Assembly: GCA_029202385.1 (NCBI GenBank)
Contig: CP119314.1
Location: forward strand, 4,032,501 to 4,096,500
Source of the DNA: Candidatus Sphingomonas phytovorans
GTDB lineage: Bacteria > Pseudomonadota > Alphaproteobacteria > Sphingomonadales > Sphingomonadaceae
DNA: 64,000 nucleotides
Reading direction: 5' to 3'
Numbering within the stretch: position 1 is the stretch's first letter; every line of letters begins with the position of its first letter. Positions 18,585-26,709 of the stretch are shown here, piece after piece. A program made the translations under genes and the position numbers. Below the pieces are notes generated by a model. It did no database searches. It saw only the letters and a program-made list of their open reading frames with translations, and had not been told where the DNA came from.

Positions 18585-19117
18585 GCGCCGATCCCCATCC
18601 AGAGCACGACGCGGCGGAGCAGCAGCTTGTTGTACTCGGCGACCAGCAGGCTGAAGCGCGGGCTGCTCGGCACGCCGTCGTCAAGCACCTGGACATCGCT
18701 GTCGAGCGCGTTGGTGAGTTCCATCCGGGCGCGGGCCAGATGCCAGTCCGAGGTGACGAGCCGCACCGATTTATAGCCGTGCTGCTTTACCCAGTCGGCC
18801 GTCTCCTCGGCATTTGAGCGCGTATCGACCGCCTCCCGGCCGAGATCGATGCAGCAGGCGAACAGCGACGGCGCCTCGCGATATTCATGCGCCAGCTCGA
18901 CCGGCCGCACCTCGGGCGCGACCCCGGTCACCAGCATGCGCTTCGCCGCGTGCGCCTTGAGCAGCGCGATGCCCCGGTCGATCCGCCCGGCCCCACCCGT
19001 CGGCACCACGATCGCGTCGGTCTTCGCATTGTCAAGCGGCCCGGGCATGGCGAGCAGGAACAGCACGAAACCAAGCGCCCAGAGCAGCACGGCACCGCCG
19101 AGGATTCGCAGGATCAC
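18581..19117 (-). CDS. YdcF family (DUF218) membrane protein
   Basis: This protein has 178 residues with an N-terminal membrane anchor (about residues 4-24) and a DUF218 domain. Seen are DAIVVPTGGAGRIDRGIALL, TRSNAEETADWVKQHGYKSVRLVTSDWHLARA and the C-terminal EYNKLLLRRV. Family members such as SanA and YdcF are linked to envelope integrity. The substrate is not known. It overlaps both ftsX and the acyltransferase gene by 4 bases, so translation is probably coupled. Confidence 0.88.
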   Translation of the reverse strand: MILRILGGAVLLWALGFVLFLLAMPGPLDNAKTDAIVVPTGGAGRIDRGIALLKAHAAKRMLVTGVAPEVRPVELAHEYREAPSLFACCIDLGREAVDTRSNAEETADWVKQHGYKSVRLVTSDWHLARARMELTNALDSDVQVLDDGVPSSPRFSLLVAEYNKLLLRRVVLWMGIGA

Positions 19118-20007
19118 AGGATGCGCCTCAGCGCGCCGAGCACCGCGAGCCGCGCGGCATAGGTCGCGAGCAGGGCGAAGCCGATCGGCAGCATCGCGAG
19201 CAGGAGCCAGTCGCGCGTCGACAGCTGCAACCCGCCGAGCAGGTCGGAGCCGAGCGTCGCGAGTTGCAGGCCGACCAGAACCACCATGCCGGCCGCGACC
19301 ACCGTGCCGAGTGCGCCGCCGAACAGGGTATCGAGCGCGATTCGCCGCTGGAACAGCCGCGCGACCTGGAGATCGGTCGATCCAAGCATGTGCAGCACCT
19401 CGATCGTATCGCGGTGAGTCTCGAGCCCGGCCCGCGCAGCGAGGATGACGACGGCGCCAGTGGCTGCGGCCATCAGCACGACCAGCCCTGCCGCAAGCCA
19501 GGTGACCATGTTCATGAAGTTGCTGACCGGCGACATCCAGCTTTCGTGCCGGTCGATCCGCGCCGCGGGCACGGCCGCCTGCACCGCCTGAGTCACCCGC
19601 GCGACGGCGGCCGCGCTGGCGATGCCGAGGTCGACGTCGATCATCGCGGGTACTGGCAGATCGGGATCGGCGCCGTCAGGGCCGAGCCAGGGGCCGAGCA
19701 GCTTGACGAGTTCCGCGCGGTTCACCTCGACGGCGCGCGACACCTCGGGCAGGCCGCGCAGCAGCGCCAGCGCCTTCGCCGTCTGGTCGGCCCGCGCGCG
19801 ATCGGCCGGCTCGACGATCTGGACCGTCAGCCGCCCGGCAAGTTGCCGGTCGAGCAAGGTCGCCGCGCTCAGCGTGCCGAGACCAAGCGCGGCGGCCAGC
19901 ACCGTCAGGAACAGCATGATCGCCATGATCCACATCATCGCGCGCGTGCCCCGGCTCTCGTCGAGCAGGCGGCGATCGGCCGCCGACGCGATCAGCCGGA
20001 CGCTCAT
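19114..20007 (-). CDS. ftsX: Cell division protein FtsX
   Basis: This is the permease partner of FtsE, in the inner membrane at the division site, where the FtsEX complex signals to peptidoglycan hydrolases. It has 297 residues. The first membrane helix (about 24-44) is followed by a periplasmic loop up to about residue 170. Three further helices follow, with the conserved HRDTIEVLHMLGSTDLQVARLFQRR segment between helices. It overlaps ftsE by 4 bases and ydcF by 4 bases. Confidence 0.9.
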   Translation of the reverse strand: MSVRLIASAADRRLLDESRGTRAMMWIMAIMLFLTVLAAALGLGTLSAATLLDRQLAGRLTVQIVEPADRARADQTAKALALLRGLPEVSRAVEVNRAELVKLLGPWLGPDGADPDLPVPAMIDVDLGIASAAAVARVTQAVQAAVPAARIDRHESWMSPVSNFMNMVTWLAAGLVVLMAAATGAVVILAARAGLETHRDTIEVLHMLGSTDLQVARLFQRRIALDTLFGGALGTVVAAGMVVLVGLQLATLGSDLLGGLQLSTRDWLLLAMLPIGFALLATYAARLAVLGALRRIL

Positions 20008-20714
20008 TCGGCGTCCGCCTGTGGCGGCGGAAAGCGCAACGACCCGGTGGGATCGAGCAGCCGCCCCTTGTCGAGCCGCATCATATGCGCGTTCGGGATT
20101 CGGCCGAGCAGGTGGAAATCATGAGTCGCGACAACGACAGTGGTGCCAAGCCGGTTGAGCGAATCGAACAGATGGAGCAGCCGTTCCGCCATGTCGGGAT
20201 CGACGTTGCCGGTCGGCTCGTCCGCCACGAGGATCTCGGGCCGGCTGATCACCGCGCGGGCAATCGCGACGCGCTGCTGCTCCCCGCCCGACAGGGTCGG
20301 CGGCTTGGCCTCGACTCGGTCGGACAGGCCGACCCAGGCGAGCATCTCGCGCACCGGCGCCTCGACATCGCTTTCCGACACGCCGGAGACGCGCAGGGGC
20401 AGCGCGATATTGTCATAGGCCGAAAGGTGCGGGACGAGGCGGAAATCCTGGAACACCACCCCGATCCGGCGACGAAAGCCGGGGAGCCGCTTGCGCGGCA
20501 GCGTCACCGCATCCTCGCCGAACAGGCGGATCATGCCGCGCGTGGGGCGTTGCGAGAGATAGAGCAGCTTCAACAGGGACGTCTTGCCCGCACCGCTGGC
20601 ACCGGTGAGGAAATAGAAGGAGCCGGTCGACAGCGTGAAGCTGACGTCGGACAGAGTCTCCTGACCCGTGCCGTAGCGCAGCCCCACATTCTCGAACTGG
20701 ACGATATTCGCCAT
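20004..20714 (-). CDS. ftsE: Cell division ATP-binding protein FtsE
   Basis: This is the ABC ATPase of FtsEX, 236 residues. Walker A is GASGAGKTSL, the Q-loop is VFQDFRLV, the signature is LSGGEQQRVAIARA, Walker B is ILVADEPTGNVD and the switch His is in VVATHDF. The FtsE-type sequence GNVDPDMAERLLHLF distinguishes it from other ABC ATPases. It leads the minus-strand operon with ftsX. The 176 bases before it are shared with the divergent zinc-ribbon gene. Confidence 0.93.
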   Translation of the reverse strand: MANIVQFENVGLRYGTGQETLSDVSFTLSTGSFYFLTGASGAGKTSLLKLLYLSQRPTRGMIRLFGEDAVTLPRKRLPGFRRRIGVVFQDFRLVPHLSAYDNIALPLRVSGVSESDVEAPVREMLAWVGLSDRVEAKPPTLSGGEQQRVAIARAVISRPEILVADEPTGNVDPDMAERLLHLFDSLNRLGTTVVVATHDFHLLGRIPNAHMMRLDKGRLLDPTGSLRFPPPQADAE

Positions 20715-20890
20715 TACCGGCGCAACGCTCGCTTCTCACTGATGCCCCGCCCCCGCCATCGCACGTTCGGGGCGCGCGCCACAAGCGCGCGCGTAAGTGC
20801 TTCGACCCGAAAGACTTGCCACGAGCGGTCGGCACGTGCTTAGATTCGGGACAGGCGTGGCGCGGCCCGCGGCGCCGGAAGCGGCCCAAG

Positions 20891-21628
20891 ATGATCCTCG
20901 AATGCACTCAATGCCGGACTCGTTACCTCGTACCCGATTCGGCAATCGGGTCCGAAGGACGGACCGTGCGATGCGCGAGCTGCAAGCATAGCTGGTTCCA
21001 GCCGGGCCAGGTGCTCGATCTGGTGGCCCAGGCCGAAGCCGTCGCTCCCGCTCCTCGTTCGGCTCCGGTCCCCGCCCCCACAACAGCGCCGCCAGCGTCG
21101 CCACCGCCACCCGTAACGGCGCCCGATGTCGAGATCGCGCCGCCCGGCACCGCGCCCGACTATGACGCCTTCGCGCACCAGCCGCCCTTCCGCCCGCGCC
21201 GCAACCCGGCGCGACGCTGGACGATGGCCGCCTTCGCCGCCGGATTCGCCATGCTGGTGGGGGCCGCGGCCATCCTCTATTCGGGCGCACCCGGCCTGGC
21301 CCAGCAATTCGGCCTGCCGATCGGCGCGCCTGCGACCCCGCTCAAGATCGTCAACAACCCGATCGATCGCCGCGACCTGGCCAATGGCAGCGAAATGTTC
21401 GCGATCAGCGGCAAGGTGGTGAACCCGACCGACCAGCGCCAGCAGGTCCCGGACATCCGGGTCGAGCTGAAGGACGCGCAGAACCGGCTGGTCTATAGCT
21501 GGACGATCCGCCCCGAGACGATGGCGCTGCCGCCGCGCGGCTCGGTCGAATTCAACAGTGCGAAACTCGACGTGCCGGTCAATTCGAAACAGCTGGTGCT
21601 GAGCTTTTCCGGCGAATCCTCCAACTGA
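20891..21628 (+). CDS. MJ0042-type zinc-ribbon membrane protein
   Basis: This protein has 245 residues, with the start at 20891 because the zinc ribbon begins there (MILECTQCRTRYLVPDSAI, then VRCASCKHSWFQP). Four cysteines form two C-x2-C knuckles. A Pro/Ala-rich linker at about 65-110 and one membrane helix at about 120-140 lead to a C-terminal beta domain (about 155-245) resembling DUF3426/FxLYD proteins. The orientation suggests a cytoplasmic ribbon and a periplasmic domain. The function is unknown. Its last 50 bases overlap the MATE gene on the other strand. Confidence 0.82.
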   Translation: MILECTQCRTRYLVPDSAIGSEGRTVRCASCKHSWFQPGQVLDLVAQAEAVAPAPRSAPVPAPTTAPPASPPPPVTAPDVEIAPPGTAPDYDAFAHQPPFRPRRNPARRWTMAAFAAGFAMLVGAAAILYSGAPGLAQQFGLPIGAPATPLKIVNNPIDRRDLANGSEMFAISGKVVNPTDQRQQVPDIRVELKDAQNRLVYSWTIRPETMALPPRGSVEFNSAKLDVPVNSKQLVLSFSGESSN

Positions 21629-22967
21629 CCAGCGCGAAGCGGCTGCCGTGCAGCAGCGTCGCCGCGACCATGCCGATGCCCGAGGCATAGACCAGCCCGG
21701 TCAGCCCAGCCCCGATATGGACCAGCCACCAGCCAGCCCCGCCCGTCACCAGGAAGAAGGCGATGATGCTGTTGCCCCCGGCCACCACCTGGTCGCCGAG
21801 CGAGCGCAGCGCATAGACGAACACCACCTGCGCCCCGTCGAACAGGATGAACGGCGCCCATAGCGGCACCATCGCCAGCGCGAGCAGGTGAACCTCTGCC
21901 GTGGCCGGGAACAGCGCAACGATGCCGCCGCGCCCGACCACCAGCAGCAGCGCGAGCAGCCCGGTAAGGATCGCCGCGACCGACACGGCGATCATCGTGC
22001 GCGGAAAGGCCCGTTGCGGCATACCTTCCCCAACCGCATTGCCGACTCGCACGCCGGCCGCCGACCCCAGCCCCAGCGCGATGGAGAAGGTCACGTTGTG
22101 GATGGAGAAGACGATCTGGAAGGCATGCGCCGCCGCGTCGCCCAACCGGGTGGAAAGCGCGATCAGGATCGAGAAGCCGGCAAGCTCGAGCCCCGAGGCG
22201 ATCGCCGGCACCGTGCCGAACGCAGCGAGCCGCACCGCGCCTGCGGGAACGCTTTGCCAGGTGGCGCGCGACAGATCGTGCAGCCCGCGCAGTCCGGCAC
22301 GCGGCAGGGTCCATGCCGCGCCGACCATGCCCGCCGCACCCAACGCCGAGGCAATCGCCGTCGCGGTCGCCGCGCCGACGGCGCCGAGCGCCGGCAACCC
22401 GAAATGGCCACCAGACAGCGCCCAGGCGAGAACGGCATTGAGCGGCAGGATCGCGAGATTGACCGTCGCCACCCGGCGCGGGCGGCTGACCCCTTCAAGA
22501 AAGAAGCTCGCCGCGACGATGACGAGCTGGAACGGGAAGCAGATCGCCATCACCTGCACGACGCGCGACGCGCGCGGGACAAGCTCGTCGGCGACGCCCA
22601 TGCCGGCAAGCATCGGCGCGGCGAAGAACAGCAGCACCAGCGCGGCCACGCTGCCGAGGACAAGCGCAAGGGCAAGCCCCTCCCGCAGCACGGCACCGGT
22701 ACGCTTCAGGTCGCCCGCGCCATCGGCACGCGAGGTATGGACGAGCACGCCCGACAGGGCGGCGAGCCCGGCGACGATCGCGACGAAGGTCAGCGACCGG
22801 CTGGCCCCGAGCGCCGCGACTTCCTCAGTGCCGGCAAGCCCGACCACGACCACGTCGGTGACGTGCAGGATCGTCCAGTTGAGGCTGGTCAGCATTACCG
22901 GCCAGGCCAGCCCGAGGATGCGCCTGGTCTCGTCACCGATCGGATAGGAGGGGGAGGCAACGGGCAT
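21579..22967 (-). CDS. MATE family multidrug/sodium efflux transporter
   Basis: This is an inner-membrane antiporter of 462 residues with 12 hydrophobic helices arranged in two similar halves. The first helix carries ILGLAWPVMLTSLNW, the usual start of a MatE domain. The second half has FGTVPAIASGLELAGFSIL and the segment VRVGNAVGEGMPQRAF. Substrates are unknown; sodium or proton coupling is typical. Its 3' end overlaps the zinc-ribbon gene by 50 bases in convergent orientation. Confidence 0.9.
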   Translation of the reverse strand: MPVASPSYPIGDETRRILGLAWPVMLTSLNWTILHVTDVVVVGLAGTEEVAALGASRSLTFVAIVAGLAALSGVLVHTSRADGAGDLKRTGAVLREGLALALVLGSVAALVLLFFAAPMLAGMGVADELVPRASRVVQVMAICFPFQLVIVAASFFLEGVSRPRRVATVNLAILPLNAVLAWALSGGHFGLPALGAVGAATATAIASALGAAGMVGAAWTLPRAGLRGLHDLSRATWQSVPAGAVRLAAFGTVPAIASGLELAGFSILIALSTRLGDAAAHAFQIVFSIHNVTFSIALGLGSAAGVRVGNAVGEGMPQRAFPRTMIAVSVAAILTGLLALLLVVGRGGIVALFPATAEVHLLALAMVPLWAPFILFDGAQVVFVYALRSLGDQVVAGGNSIIAFFLVTGGAGWWLVHIGAGLTGLVYASGIGMVAATLLHGSRFALVSWRIRRKSSAPAVSN

Positions 22968-23082
22968 GCCGCCCTGCTAACGATGGATCGACGGCACGGA
23001 TAGAGCAGTTGCCAATGTCGCAATGCCTTGCTAGGGGCGCTCGCCTACCAGCTGCCGGGGCTTATCCGGTGGTGTTTCACGT

Positions 23083-23169
23083 GCGGCCGTGGCGGAACTG
23101 GTAGACGCGCAACGTTGAGGTCGTTGTGGGCGAAAGCCCGTGGAAGTTCGAGTCTTCTCGGCCGCACCA
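23083..23169 (+). tRNA. tRNA-Leu, anticodon GAG
   Basis: The 7-base acceptor stem GCGGCCG pairs with CGGCCGC near the 3' end, followed by A and an encoded CCA. The D region GGCGGAACTGGTAGACGC is typical of leucine tRNA. The anticodon stem CAACG/CGTTG encloses the loop TTGAGGT, with GAG read as the anticodon. A class II variable arm (GGGCGAAAGCCC) precedes the T arm GAAGTTCGAGTCTTC. A T-rich stretch right after the gene is a likely terminator. Confidence 0.97.
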
Positions 23170-23185
23170 CTTTTTCTTCTTCCGG
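23170..23185 (+). terminator. T-rich run after tRNA-Leu
   Basis: The gene is followed at once by a T-rich tract (CTTTTTCTTCTT). The acceptor and T stems of the tRNA could supply the hairpin. This is a plausible simple terminator. Confidence 0.45.
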
Positions 23186-23223
23186 ATCAGGACACGCCTT
23201 CGGGCGACCGCGGAAGCAAAGCT

Positions 23224-23253
23224 TTGGCAAGCGGGGATCGTCCGCGCTACAGT
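23224..23253 (+). promoter_or_regulatory. Possible sigma-70 promoter for the polyketide operon
   Basis: TTGGCA (23224-23229) and TACAGT (23248-23253) are spaced by 18 bases, upstream of the type III polyketide synthase. The predicted leader is about 55 bases. In a GC-rich background this match is modest, so the call is tentative. Confidence 0.35.
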
Positions 23254-23314
23254 GGCGTTCTGCAACTGATCGGCATCCGCCGGATCAGACTGAAAGCTGC
23301 CCCGAAAGCTGCCT

Positions 23315-24391
23315 TTGCCCGAAGTAGCCGCCTATCTGAATGCGATCGGCACCGCCGTTCCCGATCACGATATCCATCACGCCTTTATCGATTGGGCGCA
23401 GGGCCGGATCGAGGACGACCGCGCCGCGAAGCTGTTCGCGCGCATGGCGGGACGTTCCGGTATCGAGCATCGCTGGTCGGTGCTCAGGCGCACCAGCGGC
23501 GGCGGATCGCCCGTCTCGGCTGAGGGTTTCTACGCCAAGCCGCACCTGCCAGGCACCGCCGCGCGCATGCAGCTCTATGCCAAGGAAGCCCCGAAGCTCG
23601 GCATTGCCGCGATCAGGGCGCTCGCCGCGCAGGTTCCGATCGACAATATCACCCATTTCGTCGTGGCGAGCTGCACCGGCTTCGTCGCGCCGGGCGTCGA
23701 CCAGATCATTGCCCGGCAGATCGGCCTGCCGCCATCGACCGAACGGCTGCTGATCGGCTTCATGGGCTGCTACGCGGCGGTCGCGGCGCTCCGCACGGCG
23801 CGCCATATCGTGCGGTCCGACCCGGATGCCCGGGTGCTCGTGCTCTGCGTCGAGCTGTCGACGCTTCATCTCCAGGCCGTGGACGAGATCGAACCGTTGC
23901 TGGCGATGCTGCAATTCGGCGATGGCGCCGCGGCGGCGATGGTGACCGCCGACTCGGGCGGCTTCGCGATCGGCCAGCCCTTCGCGACCACCCTGCCCGA
24001 TTCGGAGAAACTGATTCGCTGGGATGTCACCGACAGCGGCTTCGCCATGCACCTGTCCGGGGAAGTGCCGGGGCGGATCGCCGCCGGCCTGGCCGATCCC
24101 CATTTCGCATCGGCCGCGACCGGCGGCCGCGCCCCGGACGAGATCGACGGCTGGGCGGTCCATGCCGGCGGCCGGTCGATCCTCGACGCGGTCGAGCACA
24201 GCCTGCATCTCGCGCCCGAAGCGCTGGCCGCCTCCCGCCGGGTGCTGGCCGATAATGGCAACATGTCGTCCGCGACGCTGATGTTCGTCCTGGCACGGCT
24301 GCTCGCGGGGCCACCGGTCAGGGACGGTGTCGCCCTGGCTTTCGGCCCCGGCCTGGCGGCCGAAGGGTTCGGCTTCCGGAGCGCGGGATGA
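23315..24391 (+). CDS. Type III polyketide synthase (chalcone/stilbene synthase superfamily)
   Basis: This is a homodimeric ketosynthase that extends an acyl-CoA starter with malonyl units and cyclises the chain. It has 358 residues. The catalytic triad is visible: C120 (VASCTGFVAP), H283 (VHAGGRSIL) and N316 (DNGNMSSATL). The start appears to be TTG at 23315, with no clear ribosome-binding site. A methyltransferase and a flavoprotein follow in overlapping frames, the same set as the srsABC phenolic-lipid operon of Streptomyces griseus. The product is therefore probably an alkylresorcinol- or quinone-like lipid or pyrone. The starter chain length cannot be read by eye. Confidence 0.92.
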   Translation: MPEVAAYLNAIGTAVPDHDIHHAFIDWAQGRIEDDRAAKLFARMAGRSGIEHRWSVLRRTSGGGSPVSAEGFYAKPHLPGTAARMQLYAKEAPKLGIAAIRALAAQVPIDNITHFVVASCTGFVAPGVDQIIARQIGLPPSTERLLIGFMGCYAAVAALRTARHIVRSDPDARVLVLCVELSTLHLQAVDEIEPLLAMLQFGDGAAAAMVTADSGGFAIGQPFATTLPDSEKLIRWDVTDSGFAMHLSGEVPGRIAAGLADPHFASAATGGRAPDEIDGWAVHAGGRSILDAVEHSLHLAPEALAASRRVLADNGNMSSATLMFVLARLLAGPPVRDGVALAFGPGLAAEGFGFRSAG

Positions 24392-25074
24392 ACCTCGCCA
24401 TCCGCGCCATCGCCGATGAATTGATGGACGCCGAGGATCTCGATGCCGCGACCTATGCCGAGGTCGTGGGCGATCTCGCCAAGGTGAATGTCGTGACCAT
24501 GGCGGCGCGCCCGACGCTCGATTTCCTCGCGCGGGGCATGGGGGACAACCGTCATTTCCGCCTGCTCGATATCGGCTTCGGCGATGGCGACATGCTGCGG
24601 AGGATCGCGCGCTGGGCGAAGAAACGAGGGATCGCCGCCGACCTGATCGGCGTCGACCTCAATCCGCGCAGCGAGCTTGCCGCCACCGCCCATACGCCCG
24701 CCGATATGGGTATCCGCTACGTCACGGGCGACTATGCCGACTTTGCCGGCGGCGAATGGGACTTCATCGTCTCGAGCCTGGTCGCGCACCATATGACTCA
24801 CGCCCAGCTCATCGCCTTCCTCCGCTTCATGGAGGTCGAGTCGCGACGCGGCTGGCTGGTCAACGACCTCCATCGCCATGGCTTCGCCCATTGGGGTTTC
24901 CCGATCCTCGCCCGGATTGCTGGCTGGCACCGGATCGTTCGACTCGACGGCACGCTGTCGATCGCCCGCTCCTATCGGCCGTCGGAATGGCCTGAGATCC
25001 TGGCCGAGGCGGGCGTCGAGGCCAAGGTCTATCGTGCCTTCCCCTTCCGGCTGTGCGTCGAACACCTGCGCTGA
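24388..25074 (+). CDS. SAM-dependent methyltransferase of the polyketide operon
   Basis: This is a class I methyltransferase of 228 residues. Motif I is LLDIGFGDGDM (about residues 59-69) and an acidic strand GVDLNP follows. The motif VSSLVAHHMTHAQLIAFLRFM is typical of methyltransferases acting on phenolic or quinone intermediates. It overlaps the polyketide synthase by 4 bases and the flavoprotein by 22 bases. By analogy with SrsB it would methylate the polyketide ring; that role is inferred from context. Confidence 0.87.
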   Translation: MNLAIRAIADELMDAEDLDAATYAEVVGDLAKVNVVTMAARPTLDFLARGMGDNRHFRLLDIGFGDGDMLRRIARWAKKRGIAADLIGVDLNPRSELAATAHTPADMGIRYVTGDYADFAGGEWDFIVSSLVAHHMTHAQLIAFLRFMEVESRRGWLVNDLHRHGFAHWGFPILARIAGWHRIVRLDGTLSIARSYRPSEWPEILAEAGVEAKVYRAFPFRLCVEHLR

Positions 25075-26183
25075 TCGTCGGCGGCGGGCCGGCCGGGGCG
25101 AGCGCAGCGATCCTGCTCGCCCGCGCGGGGGCACCGCACCTGTTGATCGAGCGCACCCGGGAAACCGGCGATTCGCTGTGCGGCGGCTTCCTCAGCTGGC
25201 GCACGCTCGAATCGCTGCGCAGCCTGGGTATCGAGCCGGATTCCCTCGGAGCGGCACGGGTGACTCATGTCCGGCTGTTCGCCGGCGACCGGATGGCCGA
25301 GGCTGTATTGCCGCGCCCCGCGCATGGCGTGTCACGCCGACTGCTCGATTCGCTGCTGCTCGACCGGGCGGAACGCGCCGGCGCCGCGATCGAGCGCGGC
25401 GTCGTGGTGAAGGCGATCGACGGCACCACCGCCCGGCTGCAGGATGGCGGCGCGATCGAAACCGATGCGCTGTTCCTGGCGAGCGGCAAGCACGACATTC
25501 GGGGCCTGGCGCGCCCGGCCGAGGCGCGCGGGGCCGACCCGACCCTCGGCCTGCGCATCCGCCTTGCGCCGGCGCCAGCGCTCGACCGGCTGATTGGTCA
25601 CGCGATCGAGCTGCACCTGTTCGATCGCGGCTATATGGGCGTCGTCCTGCAGGAGGACGGCAGCACCAATTGCTGCATGGCGGTGCATCGATCCCGCATG
25701 GCCGAAGCCGGTGACCCGGATCGCCTGCTCGATTCGCTTGCGGCCGAATCGCCGCGGCTGGGCGAGCGCCTCGCCTGGCGCCGGGGCGGCGAGGCGATCG
25801 ATGCGGTCGCCAACGTCCCTTATGGCTGGCGCGCGCGCGCGGGCACCAGCGGCCTGTTCCGCCTTGGCGACCAGGCAGGCGTGATTCCCTCGCTCGCGGG
25901 GGAGGGCATGGGCATCGCCATTGCCAGCGGCATGCGTGCCGCCCGCGCCTTTGCGCGGGGCGGGGCCGGAGCAGCGATTCCTTTCCAGCGTCGTCTCGCC
26001 CGCGATCTTGCGCGGCCGATCGGCATCGCCGGCCTGATTCGCGCGGCGGCCGAACGTCCCGCCATCGCCAGGGCGGTATTGCCGGTCGCGCGCAACCTGC
26101 CACTGTTGATCGATGTTATCGCGCGGCTGACCCGCATCGACCATTCGCACCTTGACCAGCCCGCCACGGCGCAGGAAAGCTGA
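25053..26183 (+). CDS. FAD-dependent oxidoreductase of the polyketide operon
   Basis: This is a flavoprotein of 376 residues resembling geranylgeranyl reductase and aromatic hydroxylase enzymes. The FAD site is [20 protein letters not shown], and the second FAD-binding segment [26 protein letters not shown] contains the conserved GD motif. The GTG start at 25053 lies inside the methyltransferase gene. By analogy with SrsC it could hydroxylate the alkylphenol to give a hydroquinone or quinone. An alternative is reduction of an isoprenoid chain. Confidence 0.87.
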   Translation: MRRTPALIVGGGPAGASAAILLARAGAPHLLIERTRETGDSLCGGFLSWRTLESLRSLGIEPDSLGAARVTHVRLFAGDRMAEAVLPRPAHGVSRRLLDSLLLDRAERAGAAIERGVVVKAIDGTTARLQDGGAIETDALFLASGKHDIRGLARPAEARGADPTLGLRIRLAPAPALDRLIGHAIELHLFDRGYMGVVLQEDGSTNCCMAVHRSRMAEAGDPDRLLDSLAAESPRLGERLAWRRGGEAIDAVANVPYGWRARAGTSGLFRLGDQAGVIPSLAGEGMGIAIASGMRAARAFARGGAGAAIPFQRRLARDLARPIGIAGLIRAAAERPAIARAVLPVARNLPLLIDVIARLTRIDHSHLDQPATAQES

Positions 26184-26188
26184 CGCTC

Positions 26189-26611
26189 ATGGATCTGTTC
26201 ACCCTCTCCGAAGCAGAGTGGCGCAAGCGGCTCAGCCCCGAGCAATATCATGTGCTGCGCGAGGCCGGCACCGAGCCAGCCTTTTCCGGCCGCTACAACA
26301 ACAACAAGGCCGACGGCATCTATCGCTGCGGCGGTTGCGCGAGCCCGTTGTTCGACAGCGCCGACAAATATGAATCAGGATCGGGCTGGCCAAGCTTCAC
26401 CCGGCCGATCGCGCCGGAGCGGGTGACGGAGCATAGCGATATCAGCCATGGCATGACCCGGACCGAGGCGCGCTGCGCGCGCTGCGACGGGCATCTCGGC
26501 CATGTCTTCCCCGACGGGCCGCCGCCGACCGGGCTGCGCTATTGCATGAACTCGCTCAGCCTCGATTTCCGGGCGCGCAACACCGAAAGCGCCGGCGAGG
26601 CAGCCGCCTGA
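26189..26611 (+). CDS. msrB: Peptide-methionine (R)-S-oxide reductase MsrB
   Basis: MsrB repairs oxidised methionine in proteins. It has 140 residues. Zinc ligands are the two C-x2-C pairs in [10 protein letters not shown] and [12 protein letters not shown]. The catalytic cysteine is in RYCMNSLSL, and the substrate pocket includes [11 protein letters not shown]. It begins 5 bases after the flavoprotein gene, so it may be transcribed with the polyketide operon. Its function is general oxidative repair. Confidence 0.94.
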   Translation: MDLFTLSEAEWRKRLSPEQYHVLREAGTEPAFSGRYNNNKADGIYRCGGCASPLFDSADKYESGSGWPSFTRPIAPERVTEHSDISHGMTRTEARCARCDGHLGHVFPDGPPPTGLRYCMNSLSLDFRARNTESAGEAAA

Positions 26612-26709
26612 CCATATCCGTTCACCGGCGCTTCACCGCGTCTGCACCACATCTTCACGCGCAGGCCGCTTGTTTGCGTAACCAATAGAGCTTATCCCCA
26701 CCCAGCCCC

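Noticed and set aside
23073..23088. TGTTTCACGTG followed by CGGCC, a half-match to parS just before tRNA-Leu.
   Set aside because: The left 11 bases match, but the right arm does not, and it is 15 kb from oriC and 21-24 kb from the other sites.
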